Below are positions 54,354-63,608 of a stretch of DNA of 64,000 nucleotides, in pieces (the stretch's first letter is position 1; each line of letters begins with the position of its first letter). The DNA lies in the NCBI RefSeq assembly GCF_019200975.1, contig NZ_JAHTMR010000005.1, forward strand, positions 1-64,000, read 5' to 3'. Position numbers and translations under genes: made by a program. This stretch comes from Pseudomonas sp. PD9R. GTDB lineage: Bacteria; Pseudomonadota; Gammaproteobacteria; Pseudomonadales; Pseudomonadaceae. The notes below the pieces were generated by a model. That model saw only the letters and a list, made by a program, of their open reading frames with translations, made no database searches and was not told the origin of the DNA.

Positions 54354-54814
54354 TACTTCTTATCCTTCTGATCCTTGCCCATCAGCTCCATCAGGCGCCG
54401 GGCGAACTCGGGGGTCGCTTGCACAGCTGTGCTCGGCACTTGCACGGGCTCCTTGAGCACATGCAACGCCGTGATGCTGCCCGGGCTAAGACCGAGCAGA
54501 ATCTGCTCGCTACCCACTTGCACAAGCATCAAGCGGTCACGTGGACCCAGCGCGCGGGAACCGATCAATTCGATCACTTGCCCCTTGCCGGCCGGCCCGG
54601 CCTGCTGGACCCGGCGCAACAGCCAGGCGAGGAAGAAAATCAGCCCCAGCACCAGCAGCAAGCCGAACACCAGTTGCGTCAATTGCCCGCCCACACCACT
54701 GCTGACCGCAGGCGCAGCGACGGCACCCGCAGCCGCCGCAACCGGCTCAGCGGCCAACACACTGAACGGCAACGCCAGCGCCAACCCAAGCAAAGAACCC
54801 GGAACCTTTTTCAC
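54353..54814 (-). CDS. fliO: flagellar protein FliO
   Basis: This 153-residue protein has a signal-like N-terminus, one membrane helix ([20 protein letters not shown]) and a cytoplasmic tail with [20 protein letters not shown], typical of FliO, the assembly helper of the FliP ring. It starts with GTG directly after the fliN stop codon. Confidence 0.92.
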   Translation of the reverse strand: MKKVPGSLLGLALALPFSVLAAEPVAAAAGAVAAPAVSSGVGGQLTQLVFGLLLVLGLIFFLAWLLRRVQQAGPAGKGQVIELIGSRALGPRDRLMLVQVGSEQILLGLSPGSITALHVLKEPVQVPSTAVQATPEFARRLMELMGKDQKDKK

Positions 54815-55276
54815 TCAGCGCAGCTTCTTGATGCGTTCGCTTGGGCTGATCACGTCAGTCAGGCGGATGCCGAACTTCTCGTTGACCACTACCACTTCGC
54901 CGTGGGCGATGAGCGTGCCGTTGACCAGTACGTCCAGCGGCTCGCCGGCCAGGCGATCGAGCTCGATGACCGAACCCTGGTTGAGTTGCAGCAGGTTGCG
55001 GATGTTGATGTCGGTGCTGCCGACTTCCATGGAGATCGACACCGGGATATCGAGGATCACGTCCAGGTTCGGACCGTCAAGGCTCACCGGCTCGTTGTTT
55101 TTCGGCACGCTGCCGAACTCTTCCATTGGCATGCGGTTGGACGAAGAACTGGCTGAGTCGGCGGCCAGCAAGGCATCGATGTCGTCCTGCCCGGCGTCAC
55201 CGGTTTCTTCCAGGGCCGCGGCCCATTCGTCAGCCAGCGCCTGGTCGTCCTGGGTATTCATGTCGTTAGCCATCAT
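54815..55276 (-). CDS. fliN: flagellar switch protein FliN
   Basis: This 153-residue protein has a long acidic N-terminal region (residues 1-60) and a C-terminal SpoA domain (LDVILDIPVSISMEVGSTDI, LLQLNQGSVIELDRLAGEPL, GEVVVVNEKFGIRLTDVISP). It forms the lower C-ring with FliM and binds export ATPase complexes through FliH. An ATG one codon downstream is an equal start. Confidence 0.96.
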   Translation of the reverse strand: MMANDMNTQDDQALADEWAAALEETGDAGQDDIDALLAADSASSSSNRMPMEEFGSVPKNNEPVSLDGPNLDVILDIPVSISMEVGSTDINIRNLLQLNQGSVIELDRLAGEPLDVLVNGTLIAHGEVVVVNEKFGIRLTDVISPSERIKKLR

Positions 55277-55337
55277 TTGTCCTCGGCGGGCAACTGTTCA
55301 ATCAGAAGCAGTCAGTTAAATAGGGTTGGGGCACCGC

Positions 55338-56306
55338 TTAGCGGCGCTCGATCGGCTCGATCACCTGCAACGCGAGGTTGCCTTTGTGCGAACCCATCTT
55401 GACCTTGAAGGCCGGCACGCCGTTGGCGCGCATGATCATTTCTTCCGGCATGTCCACCGGGATCACATCCCCCGGCTGCATGTGCAGGATGTCGCGCAAG
55501 CGCAACTGGCGACGGGCAACCGTGGCACCGATTGGCACGTCCACATCGAGCACGTCCTGGCGCAGGGCGTTGACCCAGCGCTCGTCCTGATCGTCGAGGT
55601 CGGACTGGAAGCCGGCGTCGAGCATTTCGCGTACCGGCTCGATCATCGAGTACGGCATGGTCACGTGCAGGTCACCGCCACCGCCATCAAGTTCGATGTG
55701 GAACGTCGACACCACAATGGCTTCGCTCGGGCCGACAATGTTGGCCATGGCCGGGTTCACTTCCGAGTTGATGTACTCGAAGTTCACTTCCATGATCGCC
55801 TGCCAGGCTTCCTTCAGGTCGACGAAGGCCTGCTCCAGCACCATGCGCACCACACGCAGTTCGGTCGGGGTGAATTCACGCCCTTCGATCTTCGCGTGAC
55901 GGCCATCGCCGCCGAAGAAGTTGTCCACCAGCTTGAACACCAGCTTTGCATCAAGGATGAACAGTGCTGTGCCGCGCAGCGGTTTGATCTTGACCAGGTT
56001 GAGGCTGGTCGGCACATACAGCGAGTGCACGTATTCGCCGAACTTCATCACCTGTACGCCACCGACCGCCACGTCTGCCGAGCGACGCAGCATGTTGAAC
56101 ATGCTGATGCGCGTGTAGCGGGCGAAACGCTCGTTGATCATCTCCAGGGTCGGCATGCGTCCACGGACGATGCGATCCTGGCTGGTCAGGTCGTAGCTTT
56201 TGACCGTGCCGGGTTCGGCAGCGGTATCGGTCTGTACCAGACCGTCGTCGACGCCATGCAACAGCGCATCGATCTCATCCTGGGACAGCAGGTCCTGCAC
56301 GGCCAT
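55338..56306 (-). CDS. fliM: flagellar switch protein FliM
   Basis: The 322-residue product has an N-terminal CheY-P-binding peptide (DLLSQDEIDALLHGV), a middle CheC-like domain (ERFARYTRISMFNMLRRSAD) and a C-terminal SpoA domain. It sets motor direction in the C-ring. It follows fliL by nine bases and precedes fliN by 61. Confidence 0.97.
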   Translation of the reverse strand: MAVQDLLSQDEIDALLHGVDDGLVQTDTAAEPGTVKSYDLTSQDRIVRGRMPTLEMINERFARYTRISMFNMLRRSADVAVGGVQVMKFGEYVHSLYVPTSLNLVKIKPLRGTALFILDAKLVFKLVDNFFGGDGRHAKIEGREFTPTELRVVRMVLEQAFVDLKEAWQAIMEVNFEYINSEVNPAMANIVGPSEAIVVSTFHIELDGGGGDLHVTMPYSMIEPVREMLDAGFQSDLDDQDERWVNALRQDVLDVDVPIGATVARRQLRLRDILHMQPGDVIPVDMPEEMIMRANGVPAFKVKMGSHKGNLALQVIEPIERR

Positions 56307-56315
56307 GTCGTGTTC

Positions 56316-56819
56316 CTACTGCAGTACGAAATTAGTGAAAAGCAACTGTTCGATCACCACTTTGCCGAGCTCTTTCTGCGCCACTTCCTGGACGCTGGCC
56401 GTGGCTTTCTGCCGCAACATTTCCTGGCCGACCGGCGACGCAAGCGTGGCGAAGTCCTGGCCGGAGAACAGCATGACCAGATTATTGCGAATGACCGGCA
56501 TGTGAACCTTGAGCGCGTCCAGATCAGCCTGGTTACGACCGAGCATGGTGATGCTCACTTGCATGTAGCGCTGACGGCCGTTCTGGTTGTAGTTGGCTAC
56601 AAACGCTGGCGCCATCGACTCGAAAATCGCCGGCTGCTTGCCGACCGGGGCGGTCTCGGCCGCAACAACCGGCTTGCTCTGGGCACTGTGCATGAAGTAC
56701 CAGGTCGCCCCCACGGACAAACCGATTGCCAGCAGCGCAGCCAACACGATCACGATGATCAGCTTGAGTTTGCCTTTTGTTGCGGGGTCTTTTACTGATG
56801 CTGCTTCGCTCTTCGCCAT
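56316..56819 (-). CDS. fliL: flagellar basal body protein FliL
   Basis: This 167-residue inner-membrane protein has a single N-terminal helix (LIIVIVLAALLAIGLSVGAT) and a periplasmic stomatin-like domain (FVANYNQNGRQRYMQVSITM). It forms a ring around stators. It is first in fliLMNOPQR-flhB, with a sigma-54 promoter candidate 52 bases upstream. Confidence 0.94.
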   Translation of the reverse strand: MAKSEAASVKDPATKGKLKLIIVIVLAALLAIGLSVGATWYFMHSAQSKPVVAAETAPVGKQPAIFESMAPAFVANYNQNGRQRYMQVSITMLGRNQADLDALKVHMPVIRNNLVMLFSGQDFATLASPVGQEMLRQKATASVQEVAQKELGKVVIEQLLFTNFVLQ

Positions 56820-56870
56820 GCCAATAATCCGTCACTATTCGAGTTTTCACAGTCGCACGGCAAGGCAAGA

Positions 56871-56886
56871 GCAAGTGTTATGCCAT
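56871..56886 (-). promoter_or_regulatory. sigma-54 promoter candidate for fliL operon
   Basis: On the minus strand TGGCATAACACTTGC has GG-N10-GC spacing with TGGCA and TTGC both matching consensus. It touches the outer arm of the REP at 56886. It would drive fliL-M-N-O-P-Q-R-flhB, genes known as RpoN/FleQ-dependent in Pseudomonas. Confidence 0.75.
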
Positions 56887-56985
56887 GTAGGAGCGAGCTT
56901 GCTCGCGAAAAACCGGAGAACGCTGCCGAGTACCAGGTTTGGCGCGTTATCGTTGGCGACCTTCGCGAGCAAGCTCGCTCCTACA
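56886..56985. repeat. REP doublet between fliK and fliL
   Basis: Inverted arms of the GTAGGAGCGAGCTTGCTCGCG class around a 50-base loop. It lies between the fliK stop and the fliL promoter and could terminate or process the fliK transcript. Confidence 0.93.
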
Positions 56986-56998
56986 AGGGGGGGCTGGA

Positions 56999-58357
56999 TC
57001 AGGCGTAATAGTCGACGGCGCTGGAGCCAATCACGCTGGTAGCCGTTGCAGCTACTTCAGCAACGCTCGGGGCCACCTCGTCATTCATGGAATCAAGGCG
57101 ACCGCCACTGGCATTGGTACGTCCGCCCTGCCCCTGCTGAGCCTGTTCCTGACCCTGCTGCGAGCCACGGGACTGGTCGGACACGTTGACATCAACCTGA
57201 CCCATGCCCTGCTGCGCGAACATGTCGCGCAGGCGATGAACCTGCCCATCCAGCGCTTCACGAACAGCCGGGTGAGCACTCATGAACGTCACCTGGGTCT
57301 GCTGATCCGGCACCATGTTCACCCGAATATCGAGGCGCCCAAGTTCAGCCGGTTGCAACTGAATGTCGGCCGCCTTGAGATTGGCGCTGGACAGGTACAT
57401 CACCCGATTCACCACTTCATCGGTCCAGCCACTCTGATGCATGGCGATTGGTTGATTAACCGGTAACGCATTCGCGGTTTTTGGTGTGGCCGCCTGCGTC
57501 AGTGCCGCCAGACGGCTGGCAAAATCGTCGACCCGGGTATCACTGCTGGCTGACTTGATGTCCTTGAGACCGTCGTCGATCAGACCACTGAACGCCTTGT
57601 CGCCATCCTTGCTGGTGCTGTCCTTGTCGGCCTGCACATCAAGCATGCTCGCCATGCCGGCGGCAAAGTTCTGCGCCGAGGTTGGCTCGCCATCAGTCTG
57701 ATCCTGTGCGGAGGTCGGCGCGGCTTTTGGCTGTGCCTGGCTGGATGCGGAAACGTGCCCGCTCTGCTCCATGGCCATGCGTACAGCCGGCAGCGCGTCG
57801 AGCGGATCGGCTTCCGGATCAAAATCGGTATCGGTGCCGGAAGCCGCTGTGGTTGCCGCCGTAACCGCGGCAGCGACCGGCGCCTCAACCGATGGCTGCT
57901 CAGTTTCGGCCACCGGCGGCGTTACCGGAACTGGCGCAGTCACCACAGGCTGCACCACCTGCATCAACGCAGGATCGAGTGCCGGGTCAACAGGCACGGC
58001 ATCGGCGACCGGAGGCTGCGCGGTATCCGACGCGTCGTCACTGGCAGCCTTGTCGTCGGTCTGCGCCGGTTTATCGGCGGGCAAGGTTTTGCCGCTATCG
58101 GCAACGACTGGTTCCGCGGCGGCAGATTTGTCGTCAGCCACCTCTTTTTTGTTGGTGCTGTCCGGGGTTTTATCACGTGCAGGCTTGACCACTCCGTCAG
58201 CAGCCGCACTGGGCTTGTTCTGGGCTTGCCTGGCGTAGACCTGAGCGAAGCTGGACGCCTTGTCCCCGGGCTCAGTAGCCGGCGCCGTGGAGTTGGCGGC
58301 AGCTTGAGTCTTGGCCTGCGCGGCGGCCTGAAGAAGTAAATTGGGGGTAACGGGCAT
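56999..58357 (-). CDS. fliK: flagellar hook-length control protein FliK
   Basis: This 452-residue secreted ruler protein has an Ala/Asp/Pro-rich, disordered N-terminal two thirds and a C-terminal Flg_hook domain (LKAADIQLQPAELGRLDIRV, VTFMSAHPAVREALDGQVHR). It signals FlhB to change export specificity when the hook is complete. A sigma-54 promoter candidate is 51 bases upstream. A second FliK-like gene lies at 33931. Confidence 0.93.
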   Translation of the reverse strand: MPVTPNLLLQAAAQAKTQAAANSTAPATEPGDKASSFAQVYARQAQNKPSAAADGVVKPARDKTPDSTNKKEVADDKSAAAEPVVADSGKTLPADKPAQTDDKAASDDASDTAQPPVADAVPVDPALDPALMQVVQPVVTAPVPVTPPVAETEQPSVEAPVAAAVTAATTAASGTDTDFDPEADPLDALPAVRMAMEQSGHVSASSQAQPKAAPTSAQDQTDGEPTSAQNFAAGMASMLDVQADKDSTSKDGDKAFSGLIDDGLKDIKSASSDTRVDDFASRLAALTQAATPKTANALPVNQPIAMHQSGWTDEVVNRVMYLSSANLKAADIQLQPAELGRLDIRVNMVPDQQTQVTFMSAHPAVREALDGQVHRLRDMFAQQGMGQVDVNVSDQSRGSQQGQEQAQQGQGGRTNASGGRLDSMNDEVAPSVAEVAATATSVIGSSAVDYYA

Positions 58358-58407
58358 GAAACGCTCTCCGCTGCACTGGGATCGTAGGTACAGTTGAGGG
58401 AGTTCAC

Positions 58408-58423
58408 TGCAAGGGGCGCGCCA
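58408..58423 (-). promoter_or_regulatory. sigma-54 promoter candidate for fliK
   Basis: On the minus strand TGGCGCGCCCCTTGCA matches TGGCACG-N4-TTGCA with GG-N10-GC spacing. It lies between the hptB stop and the fliK ATG, 51 bases from the latter, so fliK is likely transcribed apart from the hsb genes. Confidence 0.75.
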
Positions 58424-58440
58424 GTTTTTTCAGACCGGAC

Positions 58441-58800
58441 TCAAAAACGCCGGGCGGTCGCCAGAGAACGCTCACGCTCTGTTTCATAGAGCGGCCGGAC
58501 AAAGGCGAATTCTTCAGCAATTTTCCCGACGAGCACTTCAATGCCCTGAAGCTTTTTGTCGTTGGCTCGCTGTTCCAGTTCATGGCACAACTCGGCCAGG
58601 CGAACCGCGCCCATATTGCTGCTGCTGCCCTTGAAACTATGCGCAGCCTCAAGAATCTGTGCGGCGTCTGTTGCCCCGGTCAAGCGTTGCAACCGCTCTT
58701 CGGAATCGGCGAGGAAGGTATCCACCAATGTCGGATACTCGTCCTCCATGACCTCTTGCAACGCGCTCAGCACGTCAGGGTCCAAATGTATCTCAGCCAC
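58441..58800 (-). CDS. hptB: histidine phosphotransfer protein HptB
   Basis: This 119-residue Hpt-domain protein has phospho-acceptor H54 in AAHSFKGSSSNMGA. In P. aeruginosa HptB receives phosphate from several hybrid kinases and passes it to HsbR, affecting motility, biofilm and the Gac/Rsm pathway. Translation probably starts at GTG. It is the last gene of hsbA-hsbR-hptB here. Confidence 0.9.
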   Translation of the reverse strand: MAEIHLDPDVLSALQEVMEDEYPTLVDTFLADSEERLQRLTGATDAAQILEAAHSFKGSSSNMGAVRLAELCHELEQRANDKKLQGIEVLVGKIAEEFAFVRPLYETERERSLATARRF

Positions 58801-58830
58801 TTGCTCACTCCTTGATCAAGAATGCGTGGA

Positions 58831-60546
58831 TTATGCCAGAGCCTCCCAGAAAAACTCCACGCAGGCACTTCGACCATCGTCGGACCAACTGGCATTACGC
58901 CCCAACTGACGGATCAGACTCACACCGCGTCCCGACAAACGGACAGGATCAACGGGACGTTCCATCACCCGCTCGACATCAAATCCCATGCCGCTGTCCT
59001 CGACGCGAATCGACAGACAGCCACCCTCGCCTTTCGGCGTGACCTGTAAATGCACCCGCACATAGCCGTCTTGCAGCTCGTCCAGGCGCGCATTGCGCTG
59101 TTGATAATAGCGAGTGAAACCCGAGGCATCGCGCTTGAGGCTTGAATCCAGACCGAGCACGCCATGCTCCAGCGCATTGGAGTACAGCTCGGCCAGCACA
59201 CTGTATAGCGCCCCGCTCTGAGCCCGCAGCCCGTGAACTTCAAGCAGCAATTGCAACAGATACGGCAGCGGATTAAAGCGCTTGAGCGTAGCGGCGCGGA
59301 ATTCGAAACTCACAGACCAGTCCAGCGGGCAGGACTGACCGCTGTCGGAATAGACCAGGGCTGGCGGACTCAGTTGCGCAGGCTCCAGCAGCGTGATTTC
59401 AACCATGCTGACGTCGTCACGCGCTTCACCGCGAAAATCGCGCAGTGCCTGCTCGATATCCTCGAACAACGCATCAGGCTCACGATTGGCCGCAAACACC
59501 TGCTGCAACCGCTGCACGCCAAACAACTGCTCGTTGGCATCGCAGGTATCAATGACCCCGTCGGACAGCAGAAAGACCCGATCACCGACGGCCATCGGAA
59601 ACACTTCAGTGCGATCATCGAATGTTTGCGGGCTCAACACGCCAAGCGGCAAATGCCGGGCGGTCAGCGGCGTACGCTCACCACTGGCAATGCTGTGCAA
59701 GTAACCGTCCGGCATACCGCCGTTCCAGACCTCCACCGAGCGTCGCTGGAAACTCAGGCTAAGCAGCGTTGCACAGCAGAACATGTCCACCGGCAGGATG
59801 CGCTTGAGCTTGGCATTCATCTCGCGCAGGGTTTCTGCCAGACCATAGCCCTTGGCGGTCATGCCGTAAAAAACTTCGGCCAGGGGCATCGCGCCAACAG
59901 CGGCCGGCAGGCCGTGACCGGTGAAATCCCCGAGCAACACATGCATGTCACCGGCCGGGGTGAACGCGGCCAGCAATAAATCACCGTTGAACAGCGCGTA
60001 AGGCGATTGCAGGTAGCGAATATTGGGGGCATTCAGGCAGCCAGCGTGGGCCACCTTGTCGAACACCGCCTTCGCCACCCGCTGCTCATTGAGCAAATAC
60101 TCGTGATGCCGGGCGATCTGGTCACGCTGCTGCAATACGGTCGCTTGCAACCGCCGCAAGCGGTCCATCGCCTTGATCTTGGCGGCAAGAATCACTTGGT
60201 TGTAGGGCTTCGCCAGAAAATCGTCGCCGCCAACTTCAAGGCATCGGGCCAGGGCTTCGCTTTCGGACAACGAGGTGAGGAAGATGATCGGCACCAGGGT
60301 TTCCCCAGCCAATTCCTTGATCTGCCGGGCCGCCTCGAAGCCGTCCATCACTGGCATCATCGCGTCCATCAACACTAACTGCGGCCGTTGCTGGCGAAAC
60401 GCTTCGACCGCTTCAGCCCCATTGGCCGCCGTCAGCACTTCATGCCCCTGGCGACGGACAATACTCGACAACAGCATGCGATCGGCCGCGCTGTCTTCAG
60501 CGATCAGGATCGTCAGGGATTCGAGTGCAGGCTGCACGGCAATCAA
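58831..60546 (-). CDS. hsbR: HsbR: receiver, PP2C-type phosphatase and HATPase fusion
   Basis: This 571-residue protein has a receiver domain (residues 10-130, acceptor D61 in LMDAMMPVMDG), a SpoIIE/PP2C phosphatase domain (about 165-395; LLGDFTGHGLPAAVGAM, LSDGVIDTCD, DDVSMVEI) and a C-terminal anti-sigma-type HATPase (about 440-571; ELYSNALEHGVLGLD, RVEDSGMGFD). It controls phosphorylation of HsbA. The likely start is a TTG overlapping the hsbA stop (TTGA), as no ATG precedes the receiver domain. Confidence 0.92.
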   Translation of the reverse strand: MIAVQPALESLTILIAEDSAADRMLLSSIVRRQGHEVLTAANGAEAVEAFRQQRPQLVLMDAMMPVMDGFEAARQIKELAGETLVPIIFLTSLSESEALARCLEVGGDDFLAKPYNQVILAAKIKAMDRLRRLQATVLQQRDQIARHHEYLLNEQRVAKAVFDKVAHAGCLNAPNIRYLQSPYALFNGDLLLAAFTPAGDMHVLLGDFTGHGLPAAVGAMPLAEVFYGMTAKGYGLAETLREMNAKLKRILPVDMFCCATLLSLSFQRRSVEVWNGGMPDGYLHSIASGERTPLTARHLPLGVLSPQTFDDRTEVFPMAVGDRVFLLSDGVIDTCDANEQLFGVQRLQQVFAANREPDALFEDIEQALRDFRGEARDDVSMVEITLLEPAQLSPPALVYSDSGQSCPLDWSVSFEFRAATLKRFNPLPYLLQLLLEVHGLRAQSGALYSVLAELYSNALEHGVLGLDSSLKRDASGFTRYYQQRNARLDELQDGYVRVHLQVTPKGEGGCLSIRVEDSGMGFDVERVMERPVDPVRLSGRGVSLIRQLGRNASWSDDGRSACVEFFWEALA

Positions 60547-60842
60547 CTGATGTCGAACAGCTTGTCGAAGTTGGAGATGGCGAGGATTTTCCTCACGTCA
60601 GAGCTGCTGTTGACCACGCGGATATAGGCGTCTTCGCCGCCTGCGTGATCTCGCAACAGCAACAACATACCCAGAGCAGAGCTGTCGAGGTAGGTGGCTT
60701 CTCTGAGGTCGACCACGACCTCAGAGAGGTCCTTGTCTTCGTAAGATTCGCGAAATTCCTGATGCTTGGCGAAATCGAATCGTCCTTTGACCGATATCGT
60801 CAGCTTTTGCCCATCCGGGGAGACTTCTGTAATAACTGACAT
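60543..60842 (-). CDS. hsbA: HsbA anti-sigma factor antagonist
   Basis: This 99-residue STAS-domain protein has the phosphorylatable serine region YLDSSALGMLLLL (S54/S55). In P. aeruginosa HsbA partners with the anti-sigma factor FlgM or with a diguanylate cyclase depending on its phosphorylation by HsbR, linking the relay to FliA activity. It is the first gene of the trio, placed between fliJ and fliK. Confidence 0.92.
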   Translation of the reverse strand: MSVITEVSPDGQKLTISVKGRFDFAKHQEFRESYEDKDLSEVVVDLREATYLDSSALGMLLLLRDHAGGEDAYIRVVNSSSDVRKILAISNFDKLFDIS

Positions 60843-60906
60843 TTCATGGCTTCCTTGTCATAGGTGGACATGCTGGTACAAGGTTTAGCATTTGGTAGAG
60901 GTTGCG

Positions 60907-60990
60907 GCAAGATCAAAAGATCGCAGCCTGCGGCAGCGCCTGCAAGGGATCGCATTCTATGTAGGAGCTGCCGCAGGCTGCGATCTTTTA
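60907..60990. repeat. REP doublet, outward-facing, after fliJ
   Basis: AAGATCAAAAGATCGCAGCC ... and, about 20 bases later, TGTAGGAGCTGCCGCAGGCT ... GATCTTTT. It directly follows fliJ, where no other terminator is visible, and precedes hsbA. Confidence 0.9.
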
Positions 60991-61002
60991 TGCAAACAAT
61001 GC

Positions 61003-61452
61003 TTAATACGCATCCTGACGCGGCAACCGTTGGGACAGTTCGTCCAGCAGCTTTTGCTCGCGCTTGTCTTCCAGCGCCCTCGCCTCATCGGCGTAGCGTT
61101 GAACCAGTTTGCGCAAACCTTCGACCCGGGCGAATGCCTGTTGCCAGGTTTCCCGGGCCTTGTTCAGATTGTTCTGGTGCCAGGCCAGGCTTTGCCGCTG
61201 CTGGTCGATGGCCGTGCCCAGTTGCGCAAGGAATCCCTGATAGCCCAACAGCCATTGGCCCGACACGCCGCTGCTGCCGCGCACGATCCATTGTTCCTGA
61301 TAATCGAGACGGAAGGCCTCAAGGTCGGCGAGTTTGCTTTCCGCCAAACGTACCTGACCCTGGAAATGCCCCAGACGCTGGACCGCGGTTTTCTCGGCCT
61401 TCTCGGCCATTTCCACCACGGGGGCCAGGCGCCCTGCACGACTCTGGGCCAT
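61003..61452 (-). CDS. fliJ: flagellar export chaperone FliJ
   Basis: The 149-residue product is nearly all coiled coil (LAPVVEMAEKAEKTAVQRLG, QQRQSLAWHQNNLNKARETW). It acts as the stalk of the FliI ATPase and recycles export chaperones. It follows fliI by six bases. Confidence 0.93.
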   Translation of the reverse strand: MAQSRAGRLAPVVEMAEKAEKTAVQRLGHFQGQVRLAESKLADLEAFRLDYQEQWIVRGSSGVSGQWLLGYQGFLAQLGTAIDQQRQSLAWHQNNLNKARETWQQAFARVEGLRKLVQRYADEARALEDKREQKLLDELSQRLPRQDAY

Positions 61453-61458
61453 GGCCGG

Positions 61459-62817
61459 TTAGCCGCCCGCCGCGGGCGCGAAGATCGAGGCGAGATACGC
61501 TTCGCTTTCGCCCAGGCTGATACTGTCGTTGAGGCCCTGGCGCAGGTATTTGACCAGCTGCGGTTGCAGCGAAATGGCCAGGTCGGTCTCGCGATCACCG
61601 CCGGCGACGTAAGCGCCAACGCTGATCAAGTCGCGACTTTGTTGATAGCGCGACCACAACTGCTTGAAATACTGCGCGCGGACCATGTGCTCCGGCGACA
61701 CCACCGCCGGCATGACCCGACTGATCGATGCCTCGATGTCGATGGCCGGGTAATGACCTTCTTCGGCCAACCGCCGCGACAGCACAATGTGCCCGTCGAG
61801 CACGCCCCGCGCCGCGTCGGCAATCGGATCTTGCTGGTCATCGCCTTCAGACAGCACAGTGTAGAAAGCGGTGATCGAACCGCCGCCCTTCTCGGCATTA
61901 CCAGCGCGCTCCACCAGCTTCGGCAACTTGGCGAACACCGATGGCGGATAACCCTTGGTCGCCGGCGGCTCGCCGATGGCCAAGGCGATTTCCCGCTGGG
62001 CCTGGGCGAATCGGGTCAGGGAGTCCATCAACAGCAGGACGTTCTTGCCCTTGTCGCGAAAATATTCAGCAATGCGCGTGCAGTACATGGCCGCGCGAAG
62101 ACGCATCAGCGGCGCATCGTCCGCAGGGGACGCCACCACCACTGAACGCTTGAGCCCTTCTTCACCGAGAATGTGCTCGATGAATTCCTTAACCTCGCGA
62201 CCCCGCTCGCCGATCAGCCCGACGACGATGATGTCGGCCTCGGTGAAACGGGTCATCATGCCCAGCAGCACCGACTTACCCACACCGGTACCGGCGAACA
62301 GGCCGAGCCGCTGGCCGCGACCGACCGTCAACAGACCGTTGATGCTGCGAATGCCCACGTCCAGCGGTTCGCTGATCGGCTCACGCTTGAGTGGGTTTAT
62401 GGTCGGGCCGTCCATCGGCACCCAGTCCTCGGCCTTCATCCCACCCTTGCCATCCAGCGCACGACCAGCACCGTCAAGCACCCGTCCGAGCATGCTCATG
62501 CCCATCGGCAACCGGCCGGTGTCCGCCAGGGGAACGACGCGAGCGCCTGGCGCAATGCCGGCAACGCTGCCAACTGGCATCAGAAAGACTTTGCTACCAG
62601 AGAAACCCATGACTTCAGCTTCGACCTGCACCGGGTGATAGCTGTCGTCGTTGATGACCATGCAACGACTGCCCATGGCGGCGCGCAACCCTTCGGCTTC
62701 AAGCGTCAGGCCGACCATGCGCAGCAAACGGCCCTCGAGAATCGGCGCGCCCTCCAGTTCCGTGGCCTCGGCGTAACTGCCCAGGCGCTTGGCGAAACTG
62801 GTGCGATCAAGGCGCAT
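61459..62817 (-). CDS. fliI: flagellar export ATPase FliI
   Basis: This 452-residue ATPase, homologous to F1 beta, has Walker [18 protein letters not shown], Walker [13 protein letters not shown] and the ATPase signature [14 protein letters not shown]. It energises loading of export substrates. The ATG at 62817 gives [12 protein letters not shown], the family start, and overlaps fliH by 11 bases. Confidence 0.96.
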   Translation of the reverse strand: MRLDRTSFAKRLGSYAEATELEGAPILEGRLLRMVGLTLEAEGLRAAMGSRCMVINDDSYHPVQVEAEVMGFSGSKVFLMPVGSVAGIAPGARVVPLADTGRLPMGMSMLGRVLDGAGRALDGKGGMKAEDWVPMDGPTINPLKREPISEPLDVGIRSINGLLTVGRGQRLGLFAGTGVGKSVLLGMMTRFTEADIIVVGLIGERGREVKEFIEHILGEEGLKRSVVVASPADDAPLMRLRAAMYCTRIAEYFRDKGKNVLLLMDSLTRFAQAQREIALAIGEPPATKGYPPSVFAKLPKLVERAGNAEKGGGSITAFYTVLSEGDDQQDPIADAARGVLDGHIVLSRRLAEEGHYPAIDIEASISRVMPAVVSPEHMVRAQYFKQLWSRYQQSRDLISVGAYVAGGDRETDLAISLQPQLVKYLRQGLNDSISLGESEAYLASIFAPAAGG

Positions 62818-63604
62818 CGAGAGCGTCCGGTTCTGGCGCAATCGAAGGTTTGGCTTCGATCGGCAACTCAAGGCTCAGGTCCGGCGCGGACGGGTGCAAA
62901 GCCTGCTCGTGCAACTGATCGAACAACTTGTCCATCACTCGCGCGACACGGGTTTCGACGGTGGCGTCGATCCGGCTGTGTTCGGTTTCGACCCGGCAAC
63001 CGCCAGGCAATAATGCCTCGTCCTCGACGATTCGCCAGGTTTCCTCATGGCGCTCGCGCAGGGCTTTGACCTGCTCGAAATCCTGCGGATTGATGTACAG
63101 CCGCACATTGCCCACGCCCAGCGGCAAAAGCTTGAGGGCTTCGCGCATGACGTGTTCGATCTGCGTCGAGTCGATGGCCAGTTCGCGCTGAATCACCTGC
63201 TTGGTGATGTGCTGAACCAGGTCGACCAAGGACTTTTCAATCTGCGTGTCCTGCTCGGCGATGGGCTCGAACAGGTGCGTCATCAACTGTTCCAGACCGG
63301 CGATCTTGGCCGTCAGCGCCACGTCGGCTTCCTGACGAACCTTGAGCGTGGTGCTATGGAAGCCTTCTCGCTCACCGGTGGCGAAGCCTTCGTTGTAGGC
63401 TTCCTGGCGAATGCTTTCCAGCTCTTCGAGGGTCAGCGGCTGGACTTCGTCCAGCGGCACTTCTTCCATTTCCGGCGGTTCGGGTTCCGGCTCCGGTTCT
63501 GGCTCGGGTGCAGGCGGATCGAAGCTGGGCAGCGCCCAGATATCGAAACCACTGACATCCCTGGCCCGGATCAGGTCAGTGGGCGACTCATCATTCTTGG
63601 CCAT
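62807..63604 (-). CDS. fliH: flagellar export regulator FliH
   Basis: This 265-residue protein has an N-terminal region with repeated PE dipeptides ([18 protein letters not shown]), a long coiled-coil middle and a C-terminal domain ([20 protein letters not shown]) that binds FliI. It holds FliI at the C-ring via FliN. The PE repeat is encoded by a simple-sequence GGTTC/GGCTC run that could slip. Confidence 0.94.
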   Translation of the reverse strand: MAKNDESPTDLIRARDVSGFDIWALPSFDPPAPEPEPEPEPEPPEMEEVPLDEVQPLTLEELESIRQEAYNEGFATGEREGFHSTTLKVRQEADVALTAKIAGLEQLMTHLFEPIAEQDTQIEKSLVDLVQHITKQVIQRELAIDSTQIEHVMREALKLLPLGVGNVRLYINPQDFEQVKALRERHEETWRIVEDEALLPGGCRVETEHSRIDATVETRVARVMDKLFDQLHEQALHPSAPDLSLELPIEAKPSIAPEPDALDAP

Positions 63605-63608
63605 GGTG

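Noticed and set aside
55326..56798. 490-codon plus-strand open frame opposite fliM and fliL
   Set aside because: Shadow frame with the same composition bias; fliM and fliL are certain.
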